From Blastocatellia bacterium (lineage in GTDB: Bacteria > Acidobacteriota > Blastocatellia > HR10 > J050): 64,000 bases of DNA. The stretch is taken from contig JANWZE010000025.1 in assembly GCA_025054955.1 (NCBI GenBank), positions 1-64,000 on the forward strand. Direction: 5' to 3'. Positions 57,794 through 64,000 of the stretch are shown here, in pieces. The notes under the pieces were generated by a model. The model ran no database searches. It was not told where the DNA came from and saw only the letters and a program-made list of their open reading frames with translations. Made by a program: the position numbers and the translations under genes. Every line of letters begins with the position of its first letter. Position 1 is the stretch's first letter.

Positions 57794-59116
57794 TTACAGT
57801 AATCGGTAGCCCAACTGCCGCCCGATTTTCTCAAACACCTTCCCAATGTCAGATGTGGAAGGAGCATCGAAATAATGATCGTCGGTGCCGGGCGAGGAAG
57901 ACGCAATGGCTTTCATCAGCGCGATGTCAACGGAATCGGAATCGCCATAGCGAATGGCAAATATCTCAATGCCGGCATCCTTAGCCAGTTGCGCCTGCGT
58001 GAGCATCGCTTGATCCAGGCAGCCATAGTTATTGCAGTTGCAGTTGGTCACCGGCGGCGATTGTTGGAAATAGGCATTGCGACGATACGCGCATGTGGAG
58101 CTGGTTCTCGGATCACAACTGCCAAACGTTCCGCTGCAAGTGCCATCCTCGTTATCGCCATCGCTCAGTACAATCATGACCTTGCGAACCTTGTTAGGTT
58201 GGCCCCCTTGAGTAAAGGGTGGTTCCGGCGTCAGCACGTGTCGGCCCCATTTGATGCCTTCCGAGATGATCGTTCCCGAGGCATAGCGCGTGCCACTACC
58301 GGCATTCATGCTATTGATGGCGTTCTTGATTGTTGTCTTGGAAAACGACAACGCCGCTACTGGGGGTAGAGCCGCATCCTTACAGGAATCATCCGGTGGG
58401 CTCACATTTGAATTATTCACCGTGCCATTAGCATTTCGACAGCCTGCCGGTAATCCGTCAACATTAGCACCCACTCTCACCTTGCCACGAAACGGAGCTA
58501 GTCCGACTTTTATAGCGGGAGCCGTGCCGCCCGGTATCATCAAGTCAACCAGCTTATTGGCCGCCGTTTTCACGGAGTTGATCGGCGTGCCGTTCATACT
58601 CCCCGAATTATCAATGACCAGCACGACCTCCAGATCATTGAAGCCAGCGCAGGCAGAGGCTGAAACGGTTTCCGATTCAATACCCAACACTCCCATGAAC
58701 GTCATCGGCACTTCGACTTGGCCGGTCAGACAAACAGTGCGGACGGTCGTGCCTGGCCCCAGGCTCACAACGGAGGCCTCCGGAAAGTTTTCGTCAAGGT
58801 ACGTCGCCACTACGTTGGCAATCGTGCCATTGTTGATGTTTGGATCACTGGTCAAATAGAGCGTTCCGGCCAGTGCTGCGGCATCCACAGCGCCCTGGAG
58901 CCGTGCCTGGGCTGTGTACAACCGCCCCATATCAACAGCCAGCCCTGTCATGCCGGCTAATACCGGCATGGCAATGGCCACGGCAATCAAGACCTGCCCG
59001 CGCGCGCCCCCTTGCTTGTTAGGGGATGGGCATGGTCGTCTGCGCGGTGAGCGTGAATTGTTCGGGAAATATGTGGCAAAGAATTGGAAAATTGGCAAAA
59101 ATAAATCTGTACGCAT
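57794..59116 (-). CDS. VWA protein with TadG-like N-terminus (copy 1)
   Basis: This 440-residue protein has an N-terminal leader (residues 1-38) that is unlike the other copies, then the TadG-like GQVLIAVAIAMPVLAGM segment and a VWA domain with MIDAS VIDNSGSM near 155. Conserved Cys loops (CRNANGT, NCNCNNYGCLDQ) and the terminal FEKIGRQLGYRLL tie it to copies 2 and 3. The ATG at 59116 overlaps the upstream TadE-like gene by 98 nt. VWA copies in TadG position suggest metal-dependent adhesion or binding of partner subunits outside the membrane. Confidence 0.83.
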   Translation of the reverse strand: MRTDLFLPIFQFFATYFPNNSRSPRRRPCPSPNKQGGARGQVLIAVAIAMPVLAGMTGLAVDMGRLYTAQARLQGAVDAAALAGTLYLTSDPNINNGTIANVVATYLDENFPEASVVSLGPGTTVRTVCLTGQVEVPMTFMGVLGIESETVSASACAGFNDLEVVLVIDNSGSMNGTPINSVKTAANKLVDLMIPGGTAPAIKVGLAPFRGKVRVGANVDGLPAGCRNANGTVNNSNVSPPDDSCKDAALPPVAALSFSKTTIKNAINSMNAGSGTRYASGTIISEGIKWGRHVLTPEPPFTQGGQPNKVRKVMIVLSDGDNEDGTCSGTFGSCDPRTSSTCAYRRNAYFQQSPPVTNCNCNNYGCLDQAMLTQAQLAKDAGIEIFAIRYGDSDSVDIALMKAIASSSPGTDDHYFDAPSTSDIGKVFEKIGRQLGYRLL

Positions 59117-59411
59117 ACGTCACCCTCACTGTCACTTTTTGGTTTCCTTTGAAATCTGTGCCATACATCGGATTGACTTGTAACGAAGAACTCGGCAATC
59201 GTGTGGTCAGCGTTTGCGCCACTCCATAATAGTCGGATGAAGGGCCTTTACGCACAATCAACCGAGCACACTCTCGACTCGCTTCCGAGATGGACAGGTA
59301 CGCGTTCAGCGCGTTGCCGACTTCAACGACCCCGATGAGTAACGTCGTCAAAATCGGCAAGAGCAGCGCCAACTCAATGAGGGCATGCCCTCGTTCTTTT
59401 CGTTTGTTCAT
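59019..59411 (-). CDS. TadE-like protein (a1)
   Basis: This 130-residue TadE-like protein starts MNKRKERGHALIELALLLPI, followed by one helix at about 12-32 and NALNAYLSISEASRECARLIV. The exported domain ends LTAQTTMPIP, like its sister a2. GAGGAGGG lies 8-10 nt before the ATG at 59411; a TTG six codons upstream is less likely. It is the first gene of module 1 and lies about 122 nt downstream of the predicted start of the sigma-54 promoter at 59544-59559. Confidence 0.83.
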   Translation of the reverse strand: MNKRKERGHALIELALLLPILTTLLIGVVEVGNALNAYLSISEASRECARLIVRKGPSSDYYGVAQTLTTRLPSSSLQVNPMYGTDFKGNQKVTVRVTYAYRFIFANFPILCHIFPEQFTLTAQTTMPIP

Positions 59412-59495
59412 ACGTTCGACCCTCCTCAAGGTCTTCGCTCTTTCTCAAACCCCGCATCGCCCAACAGACTATGCGAAGCCAACTAACCCATAACC

Positions 59496-59526
59496 CACTG
59501 CCTCCAGGCAGTGTGAAAAATTTTTT
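59496..59526. other. Leader hairpin with T-run on the opposite strand
   Basis: The stem CACTGCCT/AGGCAGTG (59496-59503, 59506-59513) has a 2-nt loop. On the plus strand it is followed by TTTTTT and looks like a terminator, but no plus-strand gene precedes it. In the minus-strand transcript it lies in the leader of the TadE/VWA operon. Confidence 0.5.
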
Positions 59527-59543
59527 CGACCCGGTGAATCATT

Positions 59544-59559
59544 TGCAATTGTTATGCCA
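59544..59559 (-). promoter_or_regulatory. Sigma-54 promoter candidate for the TadE/VWA cluster
   Basis: Minus-strand TGGCAT-AACAA-TTGCA matches the TGGCAC-N5-TTGCA consensus at 10 of 11 positions with GG-N10-GC. The predicted start is about 59533, with a leader of roughly 122 nt to the ATG at 59411. TTGAAAC words upstream could be activator sites. Confidence 0.58.
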
Positions 59560-60046
59560 CTTATACTGTTTCAATCGGCGAAATCCTAGCCAAAAACCAA
59601 CTGGCGCGGTTTCGATAACTTACTTTTCTGCCCAGCCGGGATGTAGCAAGGTTGAAACGGAATTGAAACAATCAAACATGAAATTAGTTTTTCATGCAAC
59701 GTCTCAACAATGATATGTGGCGTCATGAGGCGCGGCCTGCCGAGTCACTCTGAAGCTGAGCGGATGGCCAGGGCATAAGCGCTGACACGATTTTTTGTCT
59801 TCGATCAGCGCCCCACACCTTCTCATCGGCAATAACTCTGATTACGCTTTGACGCCGAGCCAGCAGCCATCGCATCTGCTTGGGTTGCGGTTGATCGGCG
59901 AACGAGGCTTTAACCGTTTTCTATGCTTATCTGGCCGAGACGATTGGATCATATCTGCGGAGGTTGATCGGCGAACGATGTTGATGAGCCGGTGAGTTTG
60001 TCTTCTCGGATTGATTTCACCGCGTTTTTTTGAATAATAAGCCGGC

Positions 60047-61462
60047 GTGAATACGTGGCTTTCACTGCTGCCGCCCATTCTGGCCATCCTGCTGGCTGTT
60101 CGCACTCGACAGGTCTTTGTGTCGTTATTGCTGGGCATTTTGAGCGGCTCACTGATCCTTCTACACGGACATCCGACGCAGGCTTTGGCCGATACGCTGG
60201 CGCGACTGGTGAACGTGTTTCAGGACCGCAGCAACGTTCAAGTCATCTTCTTTTGTTCGCTCGTTGGCAGTCTGATTGCATTGATCGAACGCTCAGGCGG
60301 GCTGCAAGGCCTGGTCAATTACATTGTCAGCCGGGACCTGATTGGCACGCGGCGCGGGGCGCAGTTGCTCGGTTTCGTCGTCGGCATCGTCATCTTTGTC
60401 GAGTCAAACATCAAAGCGTTGCTGACCGGCTCTGTTGCACGACCGCTGTGTGACCGGTGGCGCGTTTCCCGCGAAAAGCTCTCGCTGATTACAGACACGA
60501 CGGACGCGCCTGTCTGTATGCTGATTCCACTCAACGGGTGGGGCGCGTTGATTGTCTCGTTACTGACGGTGCAACAAGTCAGTGATCCTGTGCGCGTGCT
60601 GGCGTGGTCGCTTCCGCTCAGTTTCTATCTTTACCTAGCGTTGCTGGTGTTGCTAGCGGTTATCTTGCTAGAGCGGGACATCGGGCCGATGAAACAGGCT
60701 GAACAACGAGCACAACAAGAAGGAAAATTGCTTCGGGACGGAGCCGTGCCGTTGATGGCCGAAGACGTCGCCGCGTTGGAAACCAAACCGGGCGTGACCC
60801 CGCGAGCGAGAAATATGGTTGTACCGATCTTGGTCATGGTGGTGATGATTTTCGTTGGACTCTACGTGACCGGTCAAGGCAATCTGATGAAAGGCTCTGG
60901 CTCAACCTCGGTCCTGTGGGCAGTGAGCACGGCTGTCTTGGTCAGCATCTTGATGGCATTTACTCAACGAATCCTGACGCTGGAGGAGGTCTCAGAGCTA
61001 GTGCTCAAGGGCATAGCTGGGCTGGCGCCTCTGAACGTCATCTTGGTCTTGGCCTTCGCCATCGGCACAGTGTGTCAGGACCTGGGAACAGGCCCTTATG
61101 TTGCTCAACTCTTCTCCAGCGCGCTGCCAGCATGGTTGTTGCCGCTGGTCATTTTTGTGGTGACCGGCGTGATTGCTTTTTCAACGGGAAGCTCGTGGGG
61201 GGCATTCGCGATCATGATTCCGGTAGCCGTGCCGACAGCAACGGCGTTGGACGTGCATTTGCCGCTGGCCGTCGGCGCTGTCCTCTCAGGCGGCGTATTC
61301 GGCGATCATGCGTCTATCCTGTCGGATACGACGATCGTGTCGGCGATGGCTTCTGTGGCCGATCTCGTGGATCACTTCAACACACAGTTGCCGTATGCGC
61401 TGGTCGCAGCAGGACTCTCTGCGGTGTCGTATCTGATAGCCGGCTTGCTGATCACTGTGTAA
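60047..61462 (+). CDS. Na+/H+ antiporter of the NhaC family
   Basis: This 471-residue inner-membrane protein has about 11-12 transmembrane helices. Family marks are SLLPPILAILLAVRTRQVFVSLLLGILSG (in parts) at the N-terminus, GFVVGIVIFVESNIKALLTGSVARPLCD near residue 110 (in parts), SLITDTTDAPVCMLIPLNGWGALIV near 146 (in parts), and FSTGSSWGAFAIMIPVAVPTA and GAVLSGGVFGDHASILSDTTI near 390-425 (in parts). It exchanges Na+ for H+; some relatives move malate or lactate. The GTG start at 60047 is preceded by a weak site. It is divergent from the TadE/VWA operon, with a 17-bp direct repeat upstream. Confidence 0.88.
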   Translation: MNTWLSLLPPILAILLAVRTRQVFVSLLLGILSGSLILLHGHPTQALADTLARLVNVFQDRSNVQVIFFCSLVGSLIALIERSGGLQGLVNYIVSRDLIGTRRGAQLLGFVVGIVIFVESNIKALLTGSVARPLCDRWRVSREKLSLITDTTDAPVCMLIPLNGWGALIVSLLTVQQVSDPVRVLAWSLPLSFYLYLALLVLLAVILLERDIGPMKQAEQRAQQEGKLLRDGAVPLMAEDVAALETKPGVTPRARNMVVPILVMVVMIFVGLYVTGQGNLMKGSGSTSVLWAVSTAVLVSILMAFTQRILTLEEVSELVLKGIAGLAPLNVILVLAFAIGTVCQDLGTGPYVAQLFSSALPAWLLPLVIFVVTGVIAFSTGSSWGAFAIMIPVAVPTATALDVHLPLAVGAVLSGGVFGDHASILSDTTIVSAMASVADLVDHFNTQLPYALVAAGLSAVSYLIAGLLITV

Positions 61463-61719
61463 GCAATGAGTTCATCAATGCACATAGGTTGGCTGACCGC
61501 GTTGACCGATCGGCGAATCATATTCCGGCCCGACGCAGCCCTGAGTCAACTTTCAGTGTGTGGCCCGCGTGGGTTCTCGGTAAGCTGCCCGCCCCAGCCC
61601 GGTATTTTAGGACGTTTCAGCTTTCCGAAGAGCCTGCGGTGTACATGTTAATGACTCAGAACCTGGTCAGACCGGAATATCATTCGCCAATGGCCCAGCG
61701 TGACGGCTAGCCGCCAGTG

Positions 61720-63426
61720 CTACCCCGATCCGGGGTCAGGGAACACGGGTTCAATCATCACCGGCAGGCTAACCGTTCGACTCACATCACCAGACACACC
61801 TTCGACTGTCAGCCGGTAGCTGCCTGGCACTACATCTATCGGCGCAGTCAACGTCAACCGGATCGTGACTTGATCGTTAGGCGCAAGCAAAACCGGATTG
61901 CTCGACCAACGATGTGACACGTTGCTAACGCGCGGCTCAAATGACGTTGACAGGGTGACGGCTCCGACAAACCCGGCTACTGATCGAACGCCCAAATCAA
62001 CATCAACTGACTCGCCAGCCCGAAGCGTGACCGGTCGCGCGTCCAAGGAGAGTTGAAACTCTGAAGCCGGCTCGTTCAGTTGTTCAACCAGTTGAAGCGT
62101 GTTGAAGGCGTTCACCATGCCGCCCGTTCGCGTCTTACCCTGTAACGATGAGAGCGGCACGACTCCTTGCACTAACGTTGTCTTCATCGCTGCCACCGTC
62201 AGGTTCGGCTTGATCGCCAGCGCCAATGCAGCAACCCCAGCAACATGCGGCGCTGCCATAGATGTCCCGCTGAAGAAACCATAACGATCGAGCGTCACCG
62301 TACTGGCAATGGACACACCGGGAGCAGCCAAGTCAACCGAACTCTTGCCGTAATTGGAAAAGGCAGCAAGCTGACCGCGACGGTCCACAGCCGCCACCGA
62401 GATGGTATTGGCTAGATCGTAACTGGCTGGGAAAATCGGTTGTACATCATTATCCGTGCCACGTAGGCCGGCGCCATCATAGTTGTTTCCAGCCGCCGTT
62501 ACAACCAACATCCCAGCACGGCCCGCCGCTTCAATCGCTTCGCGCAGCGCAGCAGAAGCGTTCGGCCCGCCCCAACTTGCATTCAACACACGGATGTTAA
62601 CGCCACGACGCCTCATCGCGATGGCATACTCAATGCACTCAATGGCGTCGGAAACGTAACCGACGCCCTGCGCGCTGAGGAATTTCAATGCCATCAACCG
62701 GACCTGCCAGTTGACACCAGTCACACCCAATCGGTTATTGCCTACGGCGCCAATGGTGCCGGCTACATGCGTGCCATGATTGTTGTCATCGAGCGGGTCG
62801 CCACTGTCCATCTGCGCATTCCACCCATGAACGTCATCAATGTACCCGTTACCGTCATCATCCAGACCATTGTCAGGCCGCTCACCAACATTGATCCACA
62901 TGTTGGCTGCCAAGTCCGGGTGAAAATAGTCAATCCCGGTGTCAATCACTCCAACGACAACATCAGAACTGCCTGTTGTAATGTCCCACGCTTTAAGCGC
63001 GCTTATATCCACACCAGCGATGCCACCTGATTGGCCACGATTGTGCAATCCCCAAAGGAAGCTGAAATAGGTATCCTCAGGCTCAGCGACCGAAACCCGA
63101 TAGATGTAATTCGGTTCAGCATATTCAACATTCGGGTCGCGCCGCAAAGCCTCGATGGTTGCAGCGACCGTCTTGCCAGCGGGAACTTGCTGTAGGCGCA
63201 GGCCCCTCTTCACTCCCGCGAAATGACGAATGGTTTTCAATTCATGACGCTGAGCAATTGAGTGGATAACCTGTGGAGGCGCCGCCTCGCGGTACCTAAC
63301 CAGAATTTGCCCAGGCGCCGCCTCGCTCTTGAGTAATGGGTCAGGCCCCTCAAAGCTGCTTACTACACTTGCGTTGAGGATAACGAGATGCGTTGCGAGG
63401 ACAGTAACAATCAACCTACGTATCAT
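61720..63426 (-). CDS. Secreted subtilisin-like serine protease (S8)
   Basis: This 568-residue protein has a signal peptide (1-24), an I9-like propeptide (ILVRYREAAPP to VEYAEPNYIY, about 40-115) and the S8 catalytic domain. The triad is clear: Asp in GVIDTGIDYFHPD near residue 158, His in NHGTHVAGTIG near 213, Ser in SGTSMAAPHVAGVAAL near 390. Ca-binding-type DDDGNGYIDD follows the Asp. After about 440 a C-terminal beta domain (VTLRAGESVDVDLGVRS, in part) resembles a fibronectin/CARDB-like module. The protein is exported and activated by propeptide cleavage. A good -35/-10 pair lies upstream. The ATG at 63426 follows CAGGGAG at 9 nt. Confidence 0.93.
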   Translation of the reverse strand: MIRRLIVTVLATHLVILNASVVSSFEGPDPLLKSEAAPGQILVRYREAAPPQVIHSIAQRHELKTIRHFAGVKRGLRLQQVPAGKTVAATIEALRRDPNVEYAEPNYIYRVSVAEPEDTYFSFLWGLHNRGQSGGIAGVDISALKAWDITTGSSDVVVGVIDTGIDYFHPDLAANMWINVGERPDNGLDDDGNGYIDDVHGWNAQMDSGDPLDDNNHGTHVAGTIGAVGNNRLGVTGVNWQVRLMALKFLSAQGVGYVSDAIECIEYAIAMRRRGVNIRVLNASWGGPNASAALREAIEAAGRAGMLVVTAAGNNYDGAGLRGTDNDVQPIFPASYDLANTISVAAVDRRGQLAAFSNYGKSSVDLAAPGVSIASTVTLDRYGFFSGTSMAAPHVAGVAALALAIKPNLTVAAMKTTLVQGVVPLSSLQGKTRTGGMVNAFNTLQLVEQLNEPASEFQLSLDARPVTLRAGESVDVDLGVRSVAGFVGAVTLSTSFEPRVSNVSHRWSSNPVLLAPNDQVTIRLTLTAPIDVVPGSYRLTVEGVSGDVSRTVSLPVMIEPVFPDPGSG

Positions 63427-63518
63427 TCGTGATGGCTCCCTGAATCAATTCCGGGCCATGCAATGAAGATCGTGAGGCGATTGGTTTATTTTCATAAACC
63501 TCAATCATAGTCGCCATC

Positions 63519-63547
63519 ACAATACAATAAACTGCAATTGATGTCAA
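63519..63547 (-). promoter_or_regulatory. Sigma-70-type promoter of the subtilase gene
   Basis: Minus-strand TTGACA (63542-63547) is followed after 17 nt by TATTGT (63519-63524). The region is AT-rich. The transcript start would be near 63512, about 85 nt before the ATG at 63426. Confidence 0.5.
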
Positions 63548-63646
63548 CAATTATTTTAGAAAGACAGCCTTGTCAACGATACATTTTTATAAACTAGGCT
63601 ACGCGATTTCCAATACAAATTGAATCAGAGCAATTTGTTATGTCTG

Positions 63647-63676
63647 TTGCCTGAGCCTCTGACAACAGCTTATAAT
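63647..63676 (+). promoter_or_regulatory. Promoter with possible leaderless start
   Basis: TTGCCT (63647-63652) and TATAAT (63671-63676) are 18 nt apart. The ATG of the next gene (63683) lies only 6 nt after the -10 box, about where transcription should begin. Confidence 0.5.
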
Positions 63677-63682
63677 GCCCCC

Positions 63683-64000
63683 ATGTGGTGGCAGCGATAC
63701 CGGCATAAACTTTCAAAGCCTCGTCTCCTCTGGGTTATCATCCTCTTATTTTCGTTGGGAAGCATAGGGCTTTACATGCTTGTGCGAGCGGTTAATCTGG
63801 CTATTTCCCATCAACGACAGAGACTCATGGGGGAGCGAACGGTTCGGGTGGAACCGGTTGCGCTCGTCCCGATGCGTGCAGACGGAGTGGCATATTTCGG
63901 TTTGACCGAGGATGTGAGAGACATGGATTGGTTTGCCGGTCGTCAGTATGCAGCTACGGCCGGTGGTTTGGTTGTCCTCAACGATGCAGGTCAAGTCATA
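63683..64000 (+). CDS. Membrane-anchored protein, 5' part (runs off the window)
   Basis: At least 106 codons are open from the ATG at 63683 to the end of the window. Residues 14-37 (LLWVIILLFSLGSIGLYMLV, in part) form one N-terminal transmembrane anchor with positive residues (RYRHKLSKPR) on its cytoplasmic side, so the rest should face the periplasm. The following sequence ends DVRDMDWFAGRQYAATAGGL, with a pattern like a beta-propeller blade of a two-component-regulator or WD-type sensor; this is only a hint. There is no ribosome binding site, in line with a leaderless transcript from the TATAAT box just upstream. The 3' end lies beyond the window. Confidence 0.65.
   Translation, partial: MWWQRYRHKLSKPRLLWVIILLFSLGSIGLYMLVRAVNLAISHQRQRLMGERTVRVEPVALVPMRADGVAYFGLTEDVRDMDWFAGRQYAATAGGLVVLNDAGQVI

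Larger units (their letters stand above)
59412..60046. other. Divergent regulatory region between the TadE/VWA cluster and nhaC
   Basis: This 635-bp region without a gene holds a sigma-54 candidate (59544-59559, minus) and a hairpin in the predicted leader (59496-59526). Three TTGAAAC words lie upstream of that promoter (inverted at 59568-59574, direct at 59652-59658 and 59663-59669). A 17-bp exact direct repeat GGTTGATCGGCGAACGA lies at 59889-59905 and 59962-59978. Confidence 0.6.

Noticed and set aside
59842-60138. 98-codon minus-strand open frame in the nhaC upstream region
   Set aside because: Basic, low-complexity sequence with no domain; it overlaps the start of nhaC and the direct repeats.
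1-64000. Search for rRNA, tRNA, CRISPR arrays, transposases and phage genes
   Set aside because: None was recognised by eye; the repeats found are intergenic heptamers, palindromes and local duplications, not CRISPR-like arrays.
1-64000. Search for an exosortase or a PEP-CTERM tail
   Set aside because: No membrane protein has the exosortase Cys/Arg/His layout, and no exported protein here ends with a V-P-E-P-type motif, helix and basic cluster.

Overview
The window looks like chromosomal DNA of a free-living Gram-negative bacterium. It has a Wza-type export protein, lipoprotein and Sec signals, sigma-54 promoters and GatCA amidotransferase. By eye the DNA is moderately GC-rich. The mix of exopolysaccharide genes of the kind found in exosortase-A (XrtA/PEP-CTERM) loci, VWA proteins with TadG-like N-termini, a large secreted repeat protein and heptamer intergenic repeats would suit an Acidobacteriota (Blastocatellia-like) or similar deep-branching lineage. 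That assignment is an inference from gene content. I see no rRNA, tRNA, CRISPR array, transposase or phage gene.

Region 1 (333-43349, all on the minus strand) is one exopolysaccharide/capsule locus of about 43 kb and 30 genes, read from right to left. It opens with a small zinc-ribbon protein, then Wza-type export, a Wzz/GNVR chain-length protein, an ExeA-like ATPase with a membrane segment and LysM-like tail, and a BY-kinase-like protein that has lost its P-loop. Next come asparagine synthase, acyl carrier protein, PP-loop amidotransferase, GNAT protein, two O-antigen ligase/polymerase paralogues, a flippase, glycosyltransferases with WecB, a second asparagine synthase, two paralogous methyltransferases, a heparinase II/III protein, an AlgD-like GDP-mannose dehydrogenase, a parallel beta-helix protein, a GAF/PAS histidine-kinase-like protein, the polyprenyl-phosphate sugar transferase, a polysaccharide deacetylase, a FemAB/CelD-like acyltransferase and a two-domain oxidoreductase. 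Many of these correspond to XrtA-type loci, but no exosortase or PEP-CTERM protein is present.

Region 2 (43350-49956) starts with a divergent regulatory region and a sigma-54 activator whose receiver domain has Glu in place of the phosphoacceptor Asp. The kinase-like protein of region 1 has Gly in place of its phosphoacceptor His. Then follow a lipoprotein related to metallophosphoesterases, a DUF721/DciA-like protein, gatC and gatA, and a stand-alone Lrp ligand-binding domain. The gaps here hold tandem repeats and duplicated gene ends.

Region 3 (50113-59411, minus strand) encodes a 790-residue secreted repeat protein and an unusual cluster of three VWA proteins with TadG-like N-termini and four TadE-like proteins. 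Two complete TadE-VWA-TadE modules are tandem copies, and both keep the same 98-nt overlap between the first TadE-like gene and the VWA gene. No Tad secretion ATPase, platform, secretin or prepilin peptidase is present. Sigma-54 (-24/-12) promoter candidates precede the zinc-ribbon/Wza operon, the TadE/VWA cluster, the third VWA gene and the repeat-protein gene. This suggests, but does not prove, that one regulator controls both surface systems.

Region 4 (60047-64000) holds an NhaC-type antiporter, a subtilisin-like secreted protease and the start of a membrane-anchored protein that runs off the window and may be translated from a leaderless mRNA.
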